A stretch of 64,000 nt of DNA, taken from the NCBI GenBank assembly GCA_033032865.1, contig JAWHQI010000049.1:8481001-8545000 (forward strand), in the 5' to 3' direction. The number at the start of each line of letters is the position of its first letter. Positions within the stretch are counted from its first letter, which is position 1. This stretch comes from Dactylorhiza incarnata (taxonomy: Eukaryota; Streptophyta; Magnoliopsida; Asparagales; Orchidaceae). The notes under the pieces are model-generated. The model worked only from the letters and a program-made list of their open reading frames with translations, was not told the DNA's origin and ran no database searches. The translations under genes and the position numbers were made by a program. Positions 10,866 through 21,330 of the stretch are shown in pieces.

Positions 10866-12599
10866 AAAGACATATAGGAGCTACTAAAAGCATGAAAATA
10901 ATACAAGAAATGAAATGCCTAATCCTCCAAATTCATCCTTGATCATCTGGAGAAGCACCCTTTTTATAGCTGAAAATTTGTGTTACACGCCCTTGGTCAC
11001 GCCTGTGACCAAGGAGCGTGTAAGGGGCGTGATTGAAGCTGGAGCGGAGGGGACGCCTTCTAGTTTTATTGCGAGCATTTCGGCCGTGTCACGCCCTGGG
11101 TCACGCCCGTGACTTGGGGCGTGTAATCTTTAAATCAGCTGCTGGTGGGAAAACTTCACCGGGAAGGAGCGCGGGGCGAGTCATGCCCGTGAACTGATGT
11201 CACGCCCCATGGTTACGCCCGTGACCTAGGGCGTGTAACTTTAAATGACGTGGCAGACGTGTTCTGGGAGCTGGAGTCGAGTCCCGGCCGTGACTTAGAC
11301 CGTGGAGATTCCCTCAATAAGAAGAAAGAATAAAATCGCATTCTCTTAATTAAACAACTTTGACTGTGGAGATCCCCGAATTATGAACATACCTTGGGTC
11401 GATGATACGCCCAACTAAGATTAGGAAATATCAACCGAATTCTCATTCTATAGTCGATAACCTAATACTCGCGTTATGAGGTGAATCCCGCTATTGGATT
11501 TTACTCTAATCTGGAAGGGTAACCTCATCCTCTCTCGAGGATTGCTTTCTACTCTTCTTTATCCTTGAGTGATCGATTCGTCTAACGAGCCTCTCGGCTA
11601 ACTAAAGAACGAAAATAAGAACGAGAATTTTTTATCGAAAATAAAATCTCGTAATCTTAAAATCAAGAATAAATATTAAGTTTTTTAGAAAAGAGAAAAA
11701 GCAATTCTAAATTACTTCAAAACTTTTATTATTCCTTGGATCATCTCGGTCGAGTACTAAAAATATTTTAGTTACTCATTGAGATGGAGGAATTAAAGAA
11801 AATCAAAGATTACGTGAAGAAGGAAGAGGAGAATGAGAGAAATAAGAATTATTTTATTAATTGATGCAAAGGAAATTACAACTAAGAAAAAGGGATTACA
11901 AGCTATTAAATTGAGAATTACAAATACTAATAAGAAAAAGACATATAAGAACTACTAAAATACTAAAAACAATAAAATAAAACAGGAAAAGGAGATTTGA
12001 ACTCCCCCAAAAAATTTTTTCTTGATGTTCTAGAGAAGCTCCCTTTAAATAGGTGAAAAGTTGGTGTTACACGCCCTTGGTCACGCCCCTGACCAAGGGT
12101 CGTGTAAGGGGCGTGATCAAAGCAGCAGCGGAGAGGGCGCCTTCTGGAGGAATTGTGTGCGTTACGTGTGTGTCACACCCCTGGGTCACGCCCGTGACCT
12201 GGGGCGTGTAATCTTTAAATCTGCTGCTGGTGGGAAAACTTCGGAGGGAAGGAGCGCGGGGCGAGTCACGCCCGTGAACTGATGTCACGCCCCATGGTCA
12301 CGCCCATGACCTGGGGCGTGTAACTATCGAATCTTCACGGAATGCTCCCGGGGTGGCGGAATTGGGTCTGGAACACATCTAGGCTGTCACGCCCCTTGGT
12401 CACGCCCGTGACCTTGGGCGTGTACTTTGGAATTTGTCTCAAAAGTGCCCAGGAAACATAAAAAACATAAAATGAGCTTAAATTAGTTAAAGAAATAAAA
12501 AGGAATGAATTCGATTGGATAATTTAAGTTATTTATTCAAATTCATATAAAAATATCAATAAAATTATATTAAAGGATGAGTACAAAAAGTACTCATCA
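10866..12599 (-). repeat. E2 left LTR, part 2, with internal duplication
   Basis: 10866-11301 continues the LTR interrupted by E1. After GACTTAGA at 11301 the sequence jumps back about 1 kb in LTR coordinates (homologous to 15709 onward). It then runs again through to the true LTR end TACTCATCA at 12599. The left LTR therefore carries a partial tandem copy of itself. The second copy also lacks about 100 bp present at 16655-16756, a deletion between two matching palindrome blocks. A TATAAAAAG box (minus) survives at 10958-10968 but is altered near 12040. Confidence 0.8.
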
Positions 12600-12613
12600 A
12601 ACACCCCCATACT
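12600..12613 (-). promoter_or_regulatory. E2 polypurine tract
   Basis: The minus strand reads AGTATGGGGGTGTT immediately before the LTR start TGATGAGTAC. Confidence 0.85.
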
Positions 12614-14212
12614 TGAGCTTTTGCTATTCCAGAGCAAAAGAGTGAGGAAAGAATTTACAAGACATTGATATTAGATTTAATTAACTAAAATTTCATTAAA
12701 CTAAGAGTAAGTTAAAAGTAAATTCTAGGAATTCAAGAATTAAGTCATAAGTTATGGTGATAATTTAAAAAGAGAAAATTGTTTAGCTAACTACTTCTCA
12801 AGATAACTATTTAGCAACCGAAATTATAGAAATTTTCAAACAAAATTAGATTGGAATTATAGGCACTCTAACATAAAAGAATCTTAAGGAAAAGACGCCT
12901 ACCAAAATATTGCCCTCTTAATAATTTAGTTTAGGACTAGAAACAATGAAATTGGCTAGGGATGGGTTTAAACGAAATGGCAAAATGAAGAGATACTGAA
13001 ATAAAGGTGATGAATTTTATCCTCTCACCTTATATGAATACGAACTTGTATATGTTTAGGAAAATAATGAATTTTATCCTCTTATTTTCCATGCTATATA
13101 ATCTTTTAAAATTTCTCTCCAATCAAAAACCCAAAATGTATATGTTTAAAAATAATGAATTTTATCCTCTTACTTTATGACCTATAATCTTTTAAATGAT
13201 TTCGGGTGCATATGTTTAGGGGATAATGAATTTTATCCTCTTATTCCCATGACATATGATCTTTTTCTACATTTTTTTATTTGCCATCAAACGGTGAGGG
13301 GGAAGAAATACTTCTAGTTTATAAATTAAACTATTTTGAGAGCAACTTTTTATTTGAATGAAATTTCCTAAGATCTTAAAGTTAAAAGAGAATATAATAG
13401 AAATCTAGAGATGTTCAGTCAATTTACCACAAAGTGAAGCTATTTAAAATCAAACGGAGAAGTAGTGCTAAATAAATTCTCTAATTGAATTAAAAACATA
13501 AAGTGTTTCTTAAAACTAAATTAAATCAAATTTAAATTTAACAAATTCAGATAAAACAAAAAAAAAGCTAAATAAAAAATGTAAGAATACTTATAATCCA
13601 ACCTCAAACTAAATTTCTAGAAAACTAAAAACAACAAGCTAGGCGTATTTATTATTATTATTTTCATAAATATTATTTCTTGGACTTCCCGAGGGCTACC
13701 CGGTGAAGGGTTCGCAAGGTACTAGGAGCTGTGATGGGATTTCAAGCCCAAAGCGCCCTTTCCAAGAAATTAGATTTTTATTAAATTATAAATTTTTTCT
13801 TTTTCAAATAAAAATACAGTGAACGCAAAGCTACACCCTCATACTTAAAATTAAATATTGTCCCCAATGTTTAAAACTAAGTATGAAGAATACTTGAAAA
13901 ATAAACTTTAAAAAAAATACATAAAATTAAAGATAAGCAAGGGGTGCCTCCCAAGAATGCTTTCTTTTTCCCGTCTTTAAGCTAAAAGGAAATTTAAATT
14001 AAAAATGTATAGGTAACTCCCTTAATTCACGTGTAGGTGAATGTGCTGACGTCAGTCGCCCGACTATTCCTCCGCTTAACGTGTGATTCTCCGTTTGTCG
14101 TTGGACTTGAATATGCAAATCCAAATCACCTATACATACCTGAGGTGATTTGAATATATAAAGATGAGCGGCATATGGATCATCAATTAATTGGGGTAGC
14201 AACGACTCATCT
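12614..14212 (-). other. E2 internal region, non-coding part
   Basis: AT-rich sequence without a credible reading frame. It contains a degenerate ~70-bp tandem repeat (13005-13262) built on AATGAATTTTATCCTCTTA and CATATGTTTAGG, and one copy of a ~90-bp conserved block (13676-13770) that recurs at 15238-15345. A short frame at 13999-14247 is probably a shifted remnant of the neighbouring ORF. Confidence 0.6.
13005..13262. repeat. Degenerate ~70-bp tandem repeat in E2
   Basis: Four imperfect units share the phrase AATGAATTTTATCCTCT followed by a variable ATGACATATGATCTTTT-like tail. Spacing varies from about 60 to 75 bp. Confidence 0.75.
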
Positions 14213-15079
14213 TCAACCTGAAAAATTAGTATATAGAAAATGACCATTAAACGTGCCAGATAATTTTTCGCAAGGAGGAGGTGCTTGCGAAAATATATGA
14301 TTAAGTTCCGATTGTTCCTTTTCTAAAATAAAATTCTCTTTTGAAAAATCTAGTGCATTACCAAGTGGAATAAAATTTTCAGACACTAAATTTTCATGAA
14401 TTTTTGGTTGAATAGAAGAGATTTGCGAAAAGTCATGACAAAGAAAAGAAGATCCGGGTGAAGTAGGGGAAGAAACTTGATCTTCTTCTAGTTCATCTGG
14501 GGTGCCCACAACATGAAGAAAATCTTGGTAAGAAAATTTTTCTTCATCTTTGGTAAAAGAAGTTCTGGGATTACATGAAAGCAAATGTTCCTCCATAAAC
14601 AAATTATCAAAGGATGGAGAAAAAGTACTAGAAGAAGTAAAATTCTCCTCTAAATTTTTGGGGGGAGTATTAAATTGAATCGGTGGAAATTCCCCAAAAT
14701 TAGAGAAAGAAAATTGCTGCGCATAAGAAGAAGAATAAAAATTTGGATCTAAAGATTTTTCTTCGCCGCTCCGAGAACTATCTGGGTGAGCTTGCCACCA
14801 AGAATAATCTACTTCGGAGCTAGAAGAACAATTATTAAATGCCAAAAAATTATTCTCATGAAAATTAGAGAAAACATTTTCATCAAAGTTTGAAAAATTA
14901 TTTTCATTAAAAGAGGAAATATTATGATCGTAACTATAATCAAAATTATTTGCATAATATTGAGGAAAATTATTTTCATAATAATTATTTTGAGAATATG
15001 AATGTAAATAACATTTCTCACTTTGATGAGGCGCACCACAATAATAACAACTAATTTGGCATTTTCGTGCGGCTTCCAA
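14213..15079 (-). CDS. E2 Asn/Phe-rich protein with a Gag-like CCHC motif
   Basis: The 288-residue frame is intact, unlike most in the window. Near the N-terminus it has C-X2-C-X3-H-X4-C (CYYCGAPHQSEKC), close to a retroviral zinc knuckle. A low-complexity region of repeated (N/F/E)ENNF-type phrases follows, then a Ser/Glu-rich half with no recognised domain. The ATG at 15079 is the first in frame, but a non-ATG extension upstream is possible. Position between primer site and polypurine tract suggests a degenerate or specialised Gag remnant kept in a non-autonomous element. Function is not known. It could equally be open by chance, since low-complexity AT-rich sequence has few stops. Confidence 0.5.
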   Translation of the reverse strand: MEAARKCQISCYYCGAPHQSEKCYLHSYSQNNYYENNFPQYYANNFDYSYDHNISSFNENNFSNFDENVFSNFHENNFLAFNNCSSSSEVDYSWWQAHPDSSRSGEEKSLDPNFYSSSYAQQFSFSNFGEFPPIQFNTPPKNLEENFTSSSTFSPSFDNLFMEEHLLSCNPRTSFTKDEEKFSYQDFLHVVGTPDELEEDQVSSPTSPGSSFLCHDFSQISSIQPKIHENLVSENFIPLGNALDFSKENFILEKEQSELNHIFSQAPPPCEKLSGTFNGHFLYTNFSG

Positions 15080-15237
15080 AAGATTAACTTGGTTTTAAAG
15101 CTCAGCAACCTTTACGGCCAAATCAGATAAATTCATTTAAAACAAAAAAAAACAACCTTTACTCAAATGAATGGAATTTTAGAGAATAATTATAATATAT
15201 TAAAAAAATTATTAATTTATATAATTTTTTTCCAAAA

Positions 15238-15345
15238 AGCGGGATTTGTTAGTCCCGGACTTCCCAAGGTCAACCCGGTGAAGGGTTCGCAAGGTATTAG
15301 GAGATGCGATGAGAGTTCAAGCCCAAATCTCCCTTTCCGAGAATT
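15238..15345. repeat. Second copy of the conserved ~90-bp E2 block
   Basis: The segment containing CCCGGTGAAGGGTTCGCAAGG and ending TTCAAGCCCAAA matches 13676-13770 at most positions. The two copies lie on either side of the ORF in direct orientation and are far better conserved than the AT-rich sequence around them. Confidence 0.8.
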
Positions 15346-15454
15346 TAAATTACGCCTTTTAAGATTTAAAAATTTTTAAGAGAAGGGGGGAGGGGGAAGA
15401 AATAGGACGATAAAATTAATAGATATTTCTTTTTTCAAAATACCAACCTAAAGT

Positions 15455-15472
15455 TCCCCAGCAACGGCGTTA
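15455..15472 (-). promoter_or_regulatory. E2 primer-binding site
   Basis: The minus strand reads TTAACGCCGTTGCTGGGGA a few bases after the LTR end. Athila and Tat elements use a near-identical site (GGCGCCGTTGCCGGGGA). Confidence 0.8.
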
Positions 15473-15478
15473 AAAACT

Positions 15479-17071
15479 TGATGCGCAAAACTATATCCGC
15501 AAACGACAATGACAAGTGTACCATATCGAATGTAGTATAGGTTCGTAGAAAACTAAGGTTGTATTAGACTCGGGGCGGTGGAGTACTCTTACATAAAGAA
15601 AATCTCTATTATTTTATCAATTAAAAGTTTAGGATTTGGTTTTTGGACTAAAGAGAGAAGAATTAAAATAAAGAAAAAAGAGGACGATTAGCACTCGATC
15701 TTTGAATCACCTTGGAGATAAAAATAAGAAGAAAGAATAAAATCGCATTCTCTTAATAAAACAACTTTGACTGTGGAGATTCCTGAACTATGAACGTACC
15801 TTGGGTCGAGGATACGCCCAACTAAGATTAGGAAATATCAACCGAATTCTCATTCTATAGTCAATAACCTAATACTCGCTTTACGAGGTGAATCCCGCTA
15901 TTGACTTTTACTCCAATCCGGAAGGGTAACATTGTCCTCTCTCGAGGATTGCATTCTACTCTTCTTTATCCTTGAGTGATCGATTCGTTTAACGAGCCTC
16001 TCGGCAAACTAAAGAACGAAAACAAGAACGAGAATTATATATCAAAAATATAATCTCGTAATATTAAAATCAAGGATAAATCTTAAGCTTTTTAGAAAAG
16101 AGAAAGAGCAATTCTAAATTACTTCAAAACTTTTATTATTCCTTGGATCATCTCGATCGAGTACTAATAATATTTTAGTTACTCATGGAGATAGAGGAAT
16201 TAAAGAAAATAAAAGAGTACATGAAGAGGGAAGAAGGAAATGAGAGAAGTAAGAACTATTTACATCTAAGAAAAAGGGATTACAAGCTGTTGAATTGAGA
16301 ATTACGAATGCGAATAAGAAAAAGACATACAAGAGCTACTAAAAACATGAAAATAATACAAGAAATGAAATGTCTAATCCTCCAAATTCGTCCTTGATCA
16401 TCTGGAGAAGCACCCTTTTTATAGCTGAAAATTTGTGTTACACGCCCCTTGGTCACGCCCGTGACCAAGGAACGTGTAAGGGTCGTGATCGAAGCTGGAG
16501 CGGAGGGGACGCCTTTTGGTTTTATTGCGAGCGTTTCGGCCATCTCACGCCCTGGGTCACGCTCGTGACCTGGGGCGTGTAATCTTTAAATCTGCTGCTA
16601 GCGGGAAAACTTCGGCGGGAAGGAGCGCGGGGCGAGTCACGCCCGTGAACTGATGTTACACCCCATGGTCATGCCCGTGACCTTGGGCGCGTAACTTTAA
16701 ATGACGTGGCAGACGTGTTCTGGGAGCTGGAGGCGAGTCCCGGCCGTGACTTAGATGTCACGCCCCATGGTCACGCCCGTGACCTGGGGCGTGTAACTGT
16801 CGAATCTTCACGGAATGCTCTCGGGGTGGCAGAATCGGGTCTGGAACACATCTAGGCTGTCACGCCCCTTGGTCACGCCCGTGACCTTGGGCGTGCACTT
16901 TGGAATTTTTCTCAAAAGTGCCCAGGAAACCTGAAAAACATAAAATGAGCTTAAATTAGTTAAAGAAATAAAAAGGAATGAATTCGATTGGATAATTTAT
17001 GCTATTTATTCAAATTCATATAAAATATCAATAAAATTATATTAAAGGATGAGTACAAAAAGTACTCATCA
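15479..17071 (-). repeat. E2 5' LTR with nested CACGCCC/GGGCGTG hairpins
   Basis: This is the only uninterrupted full-length copy of the LTR (1593 bp). A TATAAAAAGGG box on the minus strand at 16414-16424 marks the promoter. Upstream of it in U3 (16437-16900) lie five hairpins made of CACGCCC, GGTCACGCCCGTGACC and GGGCGTG nested around each other. Confidence 0.9.
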
Positions 17072-17650
17072 CCCCCGCAATCTGGGGTGTGAGGCCTCAG
17101 TCACTGGAAATGGCTCAACTACTAAACCGCTGTTTTTTTATTATTTGTTGCTCGCTCATACTATCCCCCCCTTTTGGGGGTTTTAAACAATTTGTGAATG
17201 TGTAATATAGACATTGTTGCTCGCTTACGAACTATCATTTTCACTTCTCATTGCTTCCACTGCTATGCTAACTCTGCTCGCATATTGTTTATTTTATGTT
17301 TCTCATGCCTGTCTCGCCTTACGACTCGCGAGTTACTGCCTCACCTTCGCGACCTTTACATTTTTTTCTGCAGCTTGGCTCGCTGATGGAGATTTATAAG
17401 ATTTCTCCAGGACGCAAGCCCACCTGGAGCGGATAAGGCCAAAGAAGCTAAAAAGTCACCGCGTGATTCCGCTATCCGCACCCCCGGGCACTACAAAACC
17501 TTCCCGATCTTTTCTTTTCTATAAATAGCCGCCGGTTTTTACTTTCTAACCACCGCATTAACTATCTTCAACCTTTCTTCTCTCTTCCAGGCTCTCTCGC
17601 AATCCTCAGCTCGCACTTGCGCTTCCTCCGACTCGCTATTATTAAAAAGC
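17072..17650 (+). promoter_or_regulatory. E3 leader of antisense ORF with TATA box
   Basis: A CTATAAATAG box at 17519-17528 lies about 125 bp upstream of the antisense ORF start and is followed by a pyrimidine-rich leader. GCTCGC words occur repeatedly (17150, 17219, 17370). A C-run/G-run pair at 17165-17178 would be purine-rich on the minus strand and could be near the polypurine tract. No reading frame of note is present. Confidence 0.6.
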
Positions 17651-19598
17651 ATGGTGGCTGACGGAGACTCTGAAGGGCGGGACAGGTGCCCCGGGGCCTA
17701 CCTCGACCATCCTTTCTTCTGCTCCTCGCTCACCGACGAGGAGTTTCTCATGACTGTGGATAAGTATATCCCCTCGGGGTTCATAGCTCGCCGCCTGACG
17801 AACTCTGTCGCCATCAATGAGCCATCCACTGAAGAGCTCACCATCCCCATTGCTCACTTCAAGAATGGGTTGCGACTCCCCCTGTGGCCAGAAGTACGCC
17901 AGGTAACTTACTCAACAACTACATCTCTTGCTCGTATTGCCAACATCGCGCTAACCCCTCTTTGATGAATTTCCCAGGTATTAAAGTACAATGACATCCT
18001 GCCGAGCCATCTGACCCCAAACGCGATCGCGATCATCGTCGCGCTCACCAGTTATTTGATGGAGGAGAGGATGGAATTCAACCTGCTCGTCTTCAACAAG
18101 ATCTTCTCTTTCTGCGCTAACAAGGATGGGACAACCCATTTTGCGAGCCAGTATGTTACTGTCTGTGAGACAGTTAACAAGACCCACTACTGGCACCAGA
18201 AGTTCATCCTCGTCAAAGGATCCTTTGGCAATATTCCTTTCTCCCCCCTTCAGCGAGATGATGCAACTTACCGCCTCCTGCCTCGCTCGGGGGTGACGAC
18301 GCAAAGCTCTTCCAGTATATGGAAGGGAAAAACTTCGAGGTCGTTTACCTCGGGTAGAGGGTGGACTCGCTGCTGCCGGTCCCACAAGGAGAAGGTTCGT
18401 ATCGCGCTCGCAAACTCCCATAACTTTTTCATATTTTGGTCGCTAACACTTTCATTACCTTTGTAGGAGAGCGGGATCTTCCACTCCCCCCCCCCCCCCC
18501 CGCACGCGAGGGCTACACCCCTCTCCTCCGGCTCGCTCGCTATGGTGGCTGCCGACGTGTGTCGAGAACCCCCTGGCTCAACCTCCGGGAAGAAGCGACC
18601 GCAGACCGAGAGCCACCCCGCCGAGCTAGCCTCAGTGAAAAAGAAAGCTAAGAAGGCCCCTGCCACCATTAAGGGGAAAGATGTGGTGGACCTGAGTGAG
18701 GCCGAGACTCCAATCTCCCTGCCTGCGAGCCAGAAGGCTGCTGAGGGGAGCCGTAGGGCCGGGGAGGCTCCGAGCGAGCCCAAACCAGCGGGCCACAAGA
18801 ACTTTGGCCTTGGCGCGAAGCTCCCGGACGCAGTCGGCGAGCCGGTGCTCGCGTGGGACCCTGATCACAACAAGATATCCTGCTCTTCGCTCCTCCCCTC
18901 CTTCTTTGAGAGTGACAGGGTTGGAGGTGAGGCGTTCTCCCTCGCCTTTGGGCTGTATGGCCGTGAGGACGCAACCCATTTCGGTGCCCTGCAATCCAGG
19001 CTGCTCATGTACGAGGCCATGCGAGCCCAGTTCCAGGCTATGGAGCTCACCCACATGGTGTGCCGGCGATACCTGACTTTAGACAGGGATTCAAAAGAGC
19101 TCCAGGAGTCCTCAGATGAGGTTGCAAGCCTCAAGGGGAGAGAGGTCATCTCCGAGGGTCTCCTTGCCAGCCTCCAAGGTGGAATGGTGAGTGATCCCTG
19201 CAAACTTTATATCTCGCTCGCTACATGTCGTTTTGTTTGACTCAACTTATTATTTTACAGGACGTCGAAATGACGAGTAAGCTCCTCGAGCGGAACGCCG
19301 ACCTTGAGACAGAGAGCACTTTTCTAAAGGCGCAAGTCCTTGAGCTGACCAAGGCTGTGCTCCTCCCGTCCCCTCCACGAGCTGTGCTCGCAATCAATCG
19401 CGAGACGAGAAGGAGGCGACCCGCAAGAACTCAATGGGTGTCACCAACCTCGTCTTCGATACCCTCAAGGGGGCGAGCCTGCTTTCTCCGAATGCCATGG
19501 AGCTTAGCGTCGAGGACGTCGTCCCGGACTTGTTCGCGCCGATCCCAGAGCCCGAAGATCATGGGAGCGAGGAGGAGCTATCTAGCGACAAGCCTTGA
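17651..19598 (+). pseudogene. E3 antisense ORF, 'putative gypsy type transposon' (PF04195-like) protein with three introns
   Basis: Exon 1 is 17651-17902, exon 2 17978-18394, exon 3 18467-19186 and exon 4 19261-19598. The three introns are 75, 72 and 74 bp, each with GT...AG ends and a T-rich acceptor. Exons 1 and 2 join in frame to give HFKNGLRLPLWPEVRQ followed by HLTPNAIAIIVAL, features of the PF04195 family found in Tat-type antisense ORFs. Exon 3 begins with a proline run from a C17 tract and has a Lys-rich basic stretch. Exons 3-4 include Glu/Leu-rich, possibly coiled-coil segments. The best-looking frame shifts twice, once near 18288 and once near 19405, where the other frame continues with an acidic C-terminus ending at the TGA at 19596-19598. 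The role of such proteins is unknown. Confidence 0.75.
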
Positions 19599-20424
19599 CT
19601 TTTTTATTTTTCAATGTATATTTCCATTTTGACTAGCGAGTTCGCCATTATATGTAATGACTACCTTCCAAGAAATGAAACAAGGAATATTCTTCTCTTT
19701 AACTTGTCATTTTTTCATGATCGCATCAATGCTTTTTACCATGGTCGCGTCGACGATTTTTACCATGCTCGCGCCAACCATTTAATCACACTCGCATTAA
19801 CACATTTAATCACGCTCGGATTAACACATTTAATCACGCTCGCATTAACACATTTAATCATGCTCGCGTCAATGCTTTTTACCGTGCTCGCGTTCATGTC
19901 TTTTTCCTTTACAATGGTTATAAGGTTCACCGCTTTAGTGTTCTTTCCTTTTGTCTCGCTACCATACCCCGCGCATACCCCATAAGGCATTCGCGTAGCT
20001 TCTCCTGTTTGAATGCTTGCTAGATAAACCTTTTGCATGTCTTTGTACCGGGGTAGAATGCGGTTCGCTCCGCGACTCCGGCTCGCCCCGTAGGGGCCCT
20101 TGCGAGCAGCATCGACGTTACCCTACCGCGCTCGCCCAATCCCTGCGTGCGACCAGTGTTGCTTGTTAACTAACCCGCCGGCTAACCTCAAACTCGCTTA
20201 TTGTAGGTGTTGCATAGAGATTCCGCGAATGTTTTGCGAGCCAGGGTCTGACCTGAAGAGCTTTGTTGCCGCTGTATTCAGCCATCTCGCTATGACATTT
20301 GGACTTGGATACTTTTCATCTGATATTGCTTTTTATTTTCGTGCGAGCGAGCCCCGGAGCTCGCCCCGTCTTAAACCTTGCCTTGAGAGATTTTGCGAAC
20401 CGAGCCCCTCAACACGAACAACTA
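19599..20424. other. E3 spacer between antisense ORF and tandem repeats
   Basis: No supported gene. The stretch holds a ~24-bp tandem repeat (19770-19870, CACATTTAATCACGCTCGC units) and many further CTCGC/GCGAG words up to 20350. Confidence 0.7.
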
Positions 20425-21280
20425 ACTTACCAGCCTCTCCGCGAGATCGACCTAACCCACCGACTACTGAAAGCCCGACAGCGGAATCATCCGGGGCAAT
20501 CCAGCAAAAAAACTTACTACCTTGCCAGCCTCTCCGCGAGATCAACCTGACCCACCAGCTAGTGAGAGCCCGACAGCGGGATTGTCTGGGGCATTCTAGC
20601 ATAAGATACTTGTCACCTGGCCATCCTCTCTGTGAGATCGACCTGACCCACCGGCTACTAGTGAGAGCCTGGCAGCGGGATTATCCAGGGCATTCCAGCA
20701 TTAAATACCTTGCTAGCCTCTCCGCGAGATCAACCTGACCCACCTGCTAGTGAGAGCCCGGCGGCAGGATCGTCTGGGGCATTCCAGCATAAAATACTTG
20801 TCACCTTGCCAGCCTCTCCACGAGATCAACCTAACCCACCAGCTAGTGAGAGCCCAGCAACGGGATCGTCCGGGGCATTCCAGCATAAAATACTTGTCAC
20901 CTTGCCAGCCTCTCCGCGAGATCAACCTGACCCATCGGCTAGTGAGATCCCGGCAGCGGGATCGTCCGGGGCACTCCAACATAAAATTCTTTTCACCTTG
21001 CCAGCCTCTCTGGGAGATCAACCTGACCCATCGGCTAGTGAGAGCCCTGCTGCAGGATCGTCCGGTTCATTCCAACATAAAATACTTGTCACCTTGCCAG
21101 CCTCTCCGCGAGATCAACCTGACCCACCGGCTAGTGAGAGCCCGACAGCGGGATCGTCCGGGGCATTCCAGCATAAAATACTTGTCACCTTGCCAGCCTC
21201 TCCGCGAGATCGACCTGACCCACCGGCTAGTGAGATCCCGGCAGCGGGATCGTCCGGGGTATTCCATCATATATACCTTG
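20425..21280. repeat. ~96-bp tandem repeat block in E3, about nine units
   Basis: Units begin near TTGCCAGCCTCTCCGCGAGA and contain GACCCACCGGCTAGTGAGAG, CGGGATCGTCCGGGGCATTC and AAAATACTTGTCACC. Starts near 20522, 20620, 20712, 20808, 20903, 20998, 21095 and 21196 give a period of 95-98 bp. Because most spacings are multiples of three and units contain few stops, long frames are open on both strands; I regard these as a by-product and not genes. Confidence 0.9.
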
Positions 21281-21330
21281 AGGACCCCTGCTTAGAAAAA
21301 ACCTTGGAACCAACATATGATGAGTCAAAT

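Larger units (their letters stand above)
1..17071 (-). mobile_element. E2: non-autonomous Ty3/gypsy-type element (left end outside window)
   Basis: The element is read on the minus strand. Its right (5') LTR is 15479-17071 and its left (3') LTR occupies 1-296 plus 10866-12599, split by the later insertion E1. LTR ends read TGATGAGTAC... and ...GCGCATCA on the minus strand. A G-rich polypurine tract lies next to the left LTR. A primer-binding site of the type used by Athila and Tat lineages (core CGCCGTTGC, GGGGA) lies next to the right LTR. The 2.9-kb internal region has one 288-residue ORF and no protease, RT, RNase H or integrase, so this is a pol-less derivative that would need enzymes from a relative. 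The left LTR carries an internal duplication. Its outer boundary and target duplication are not visible. Lineage assignment rests on the primer site only. Confidence 0.8.
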
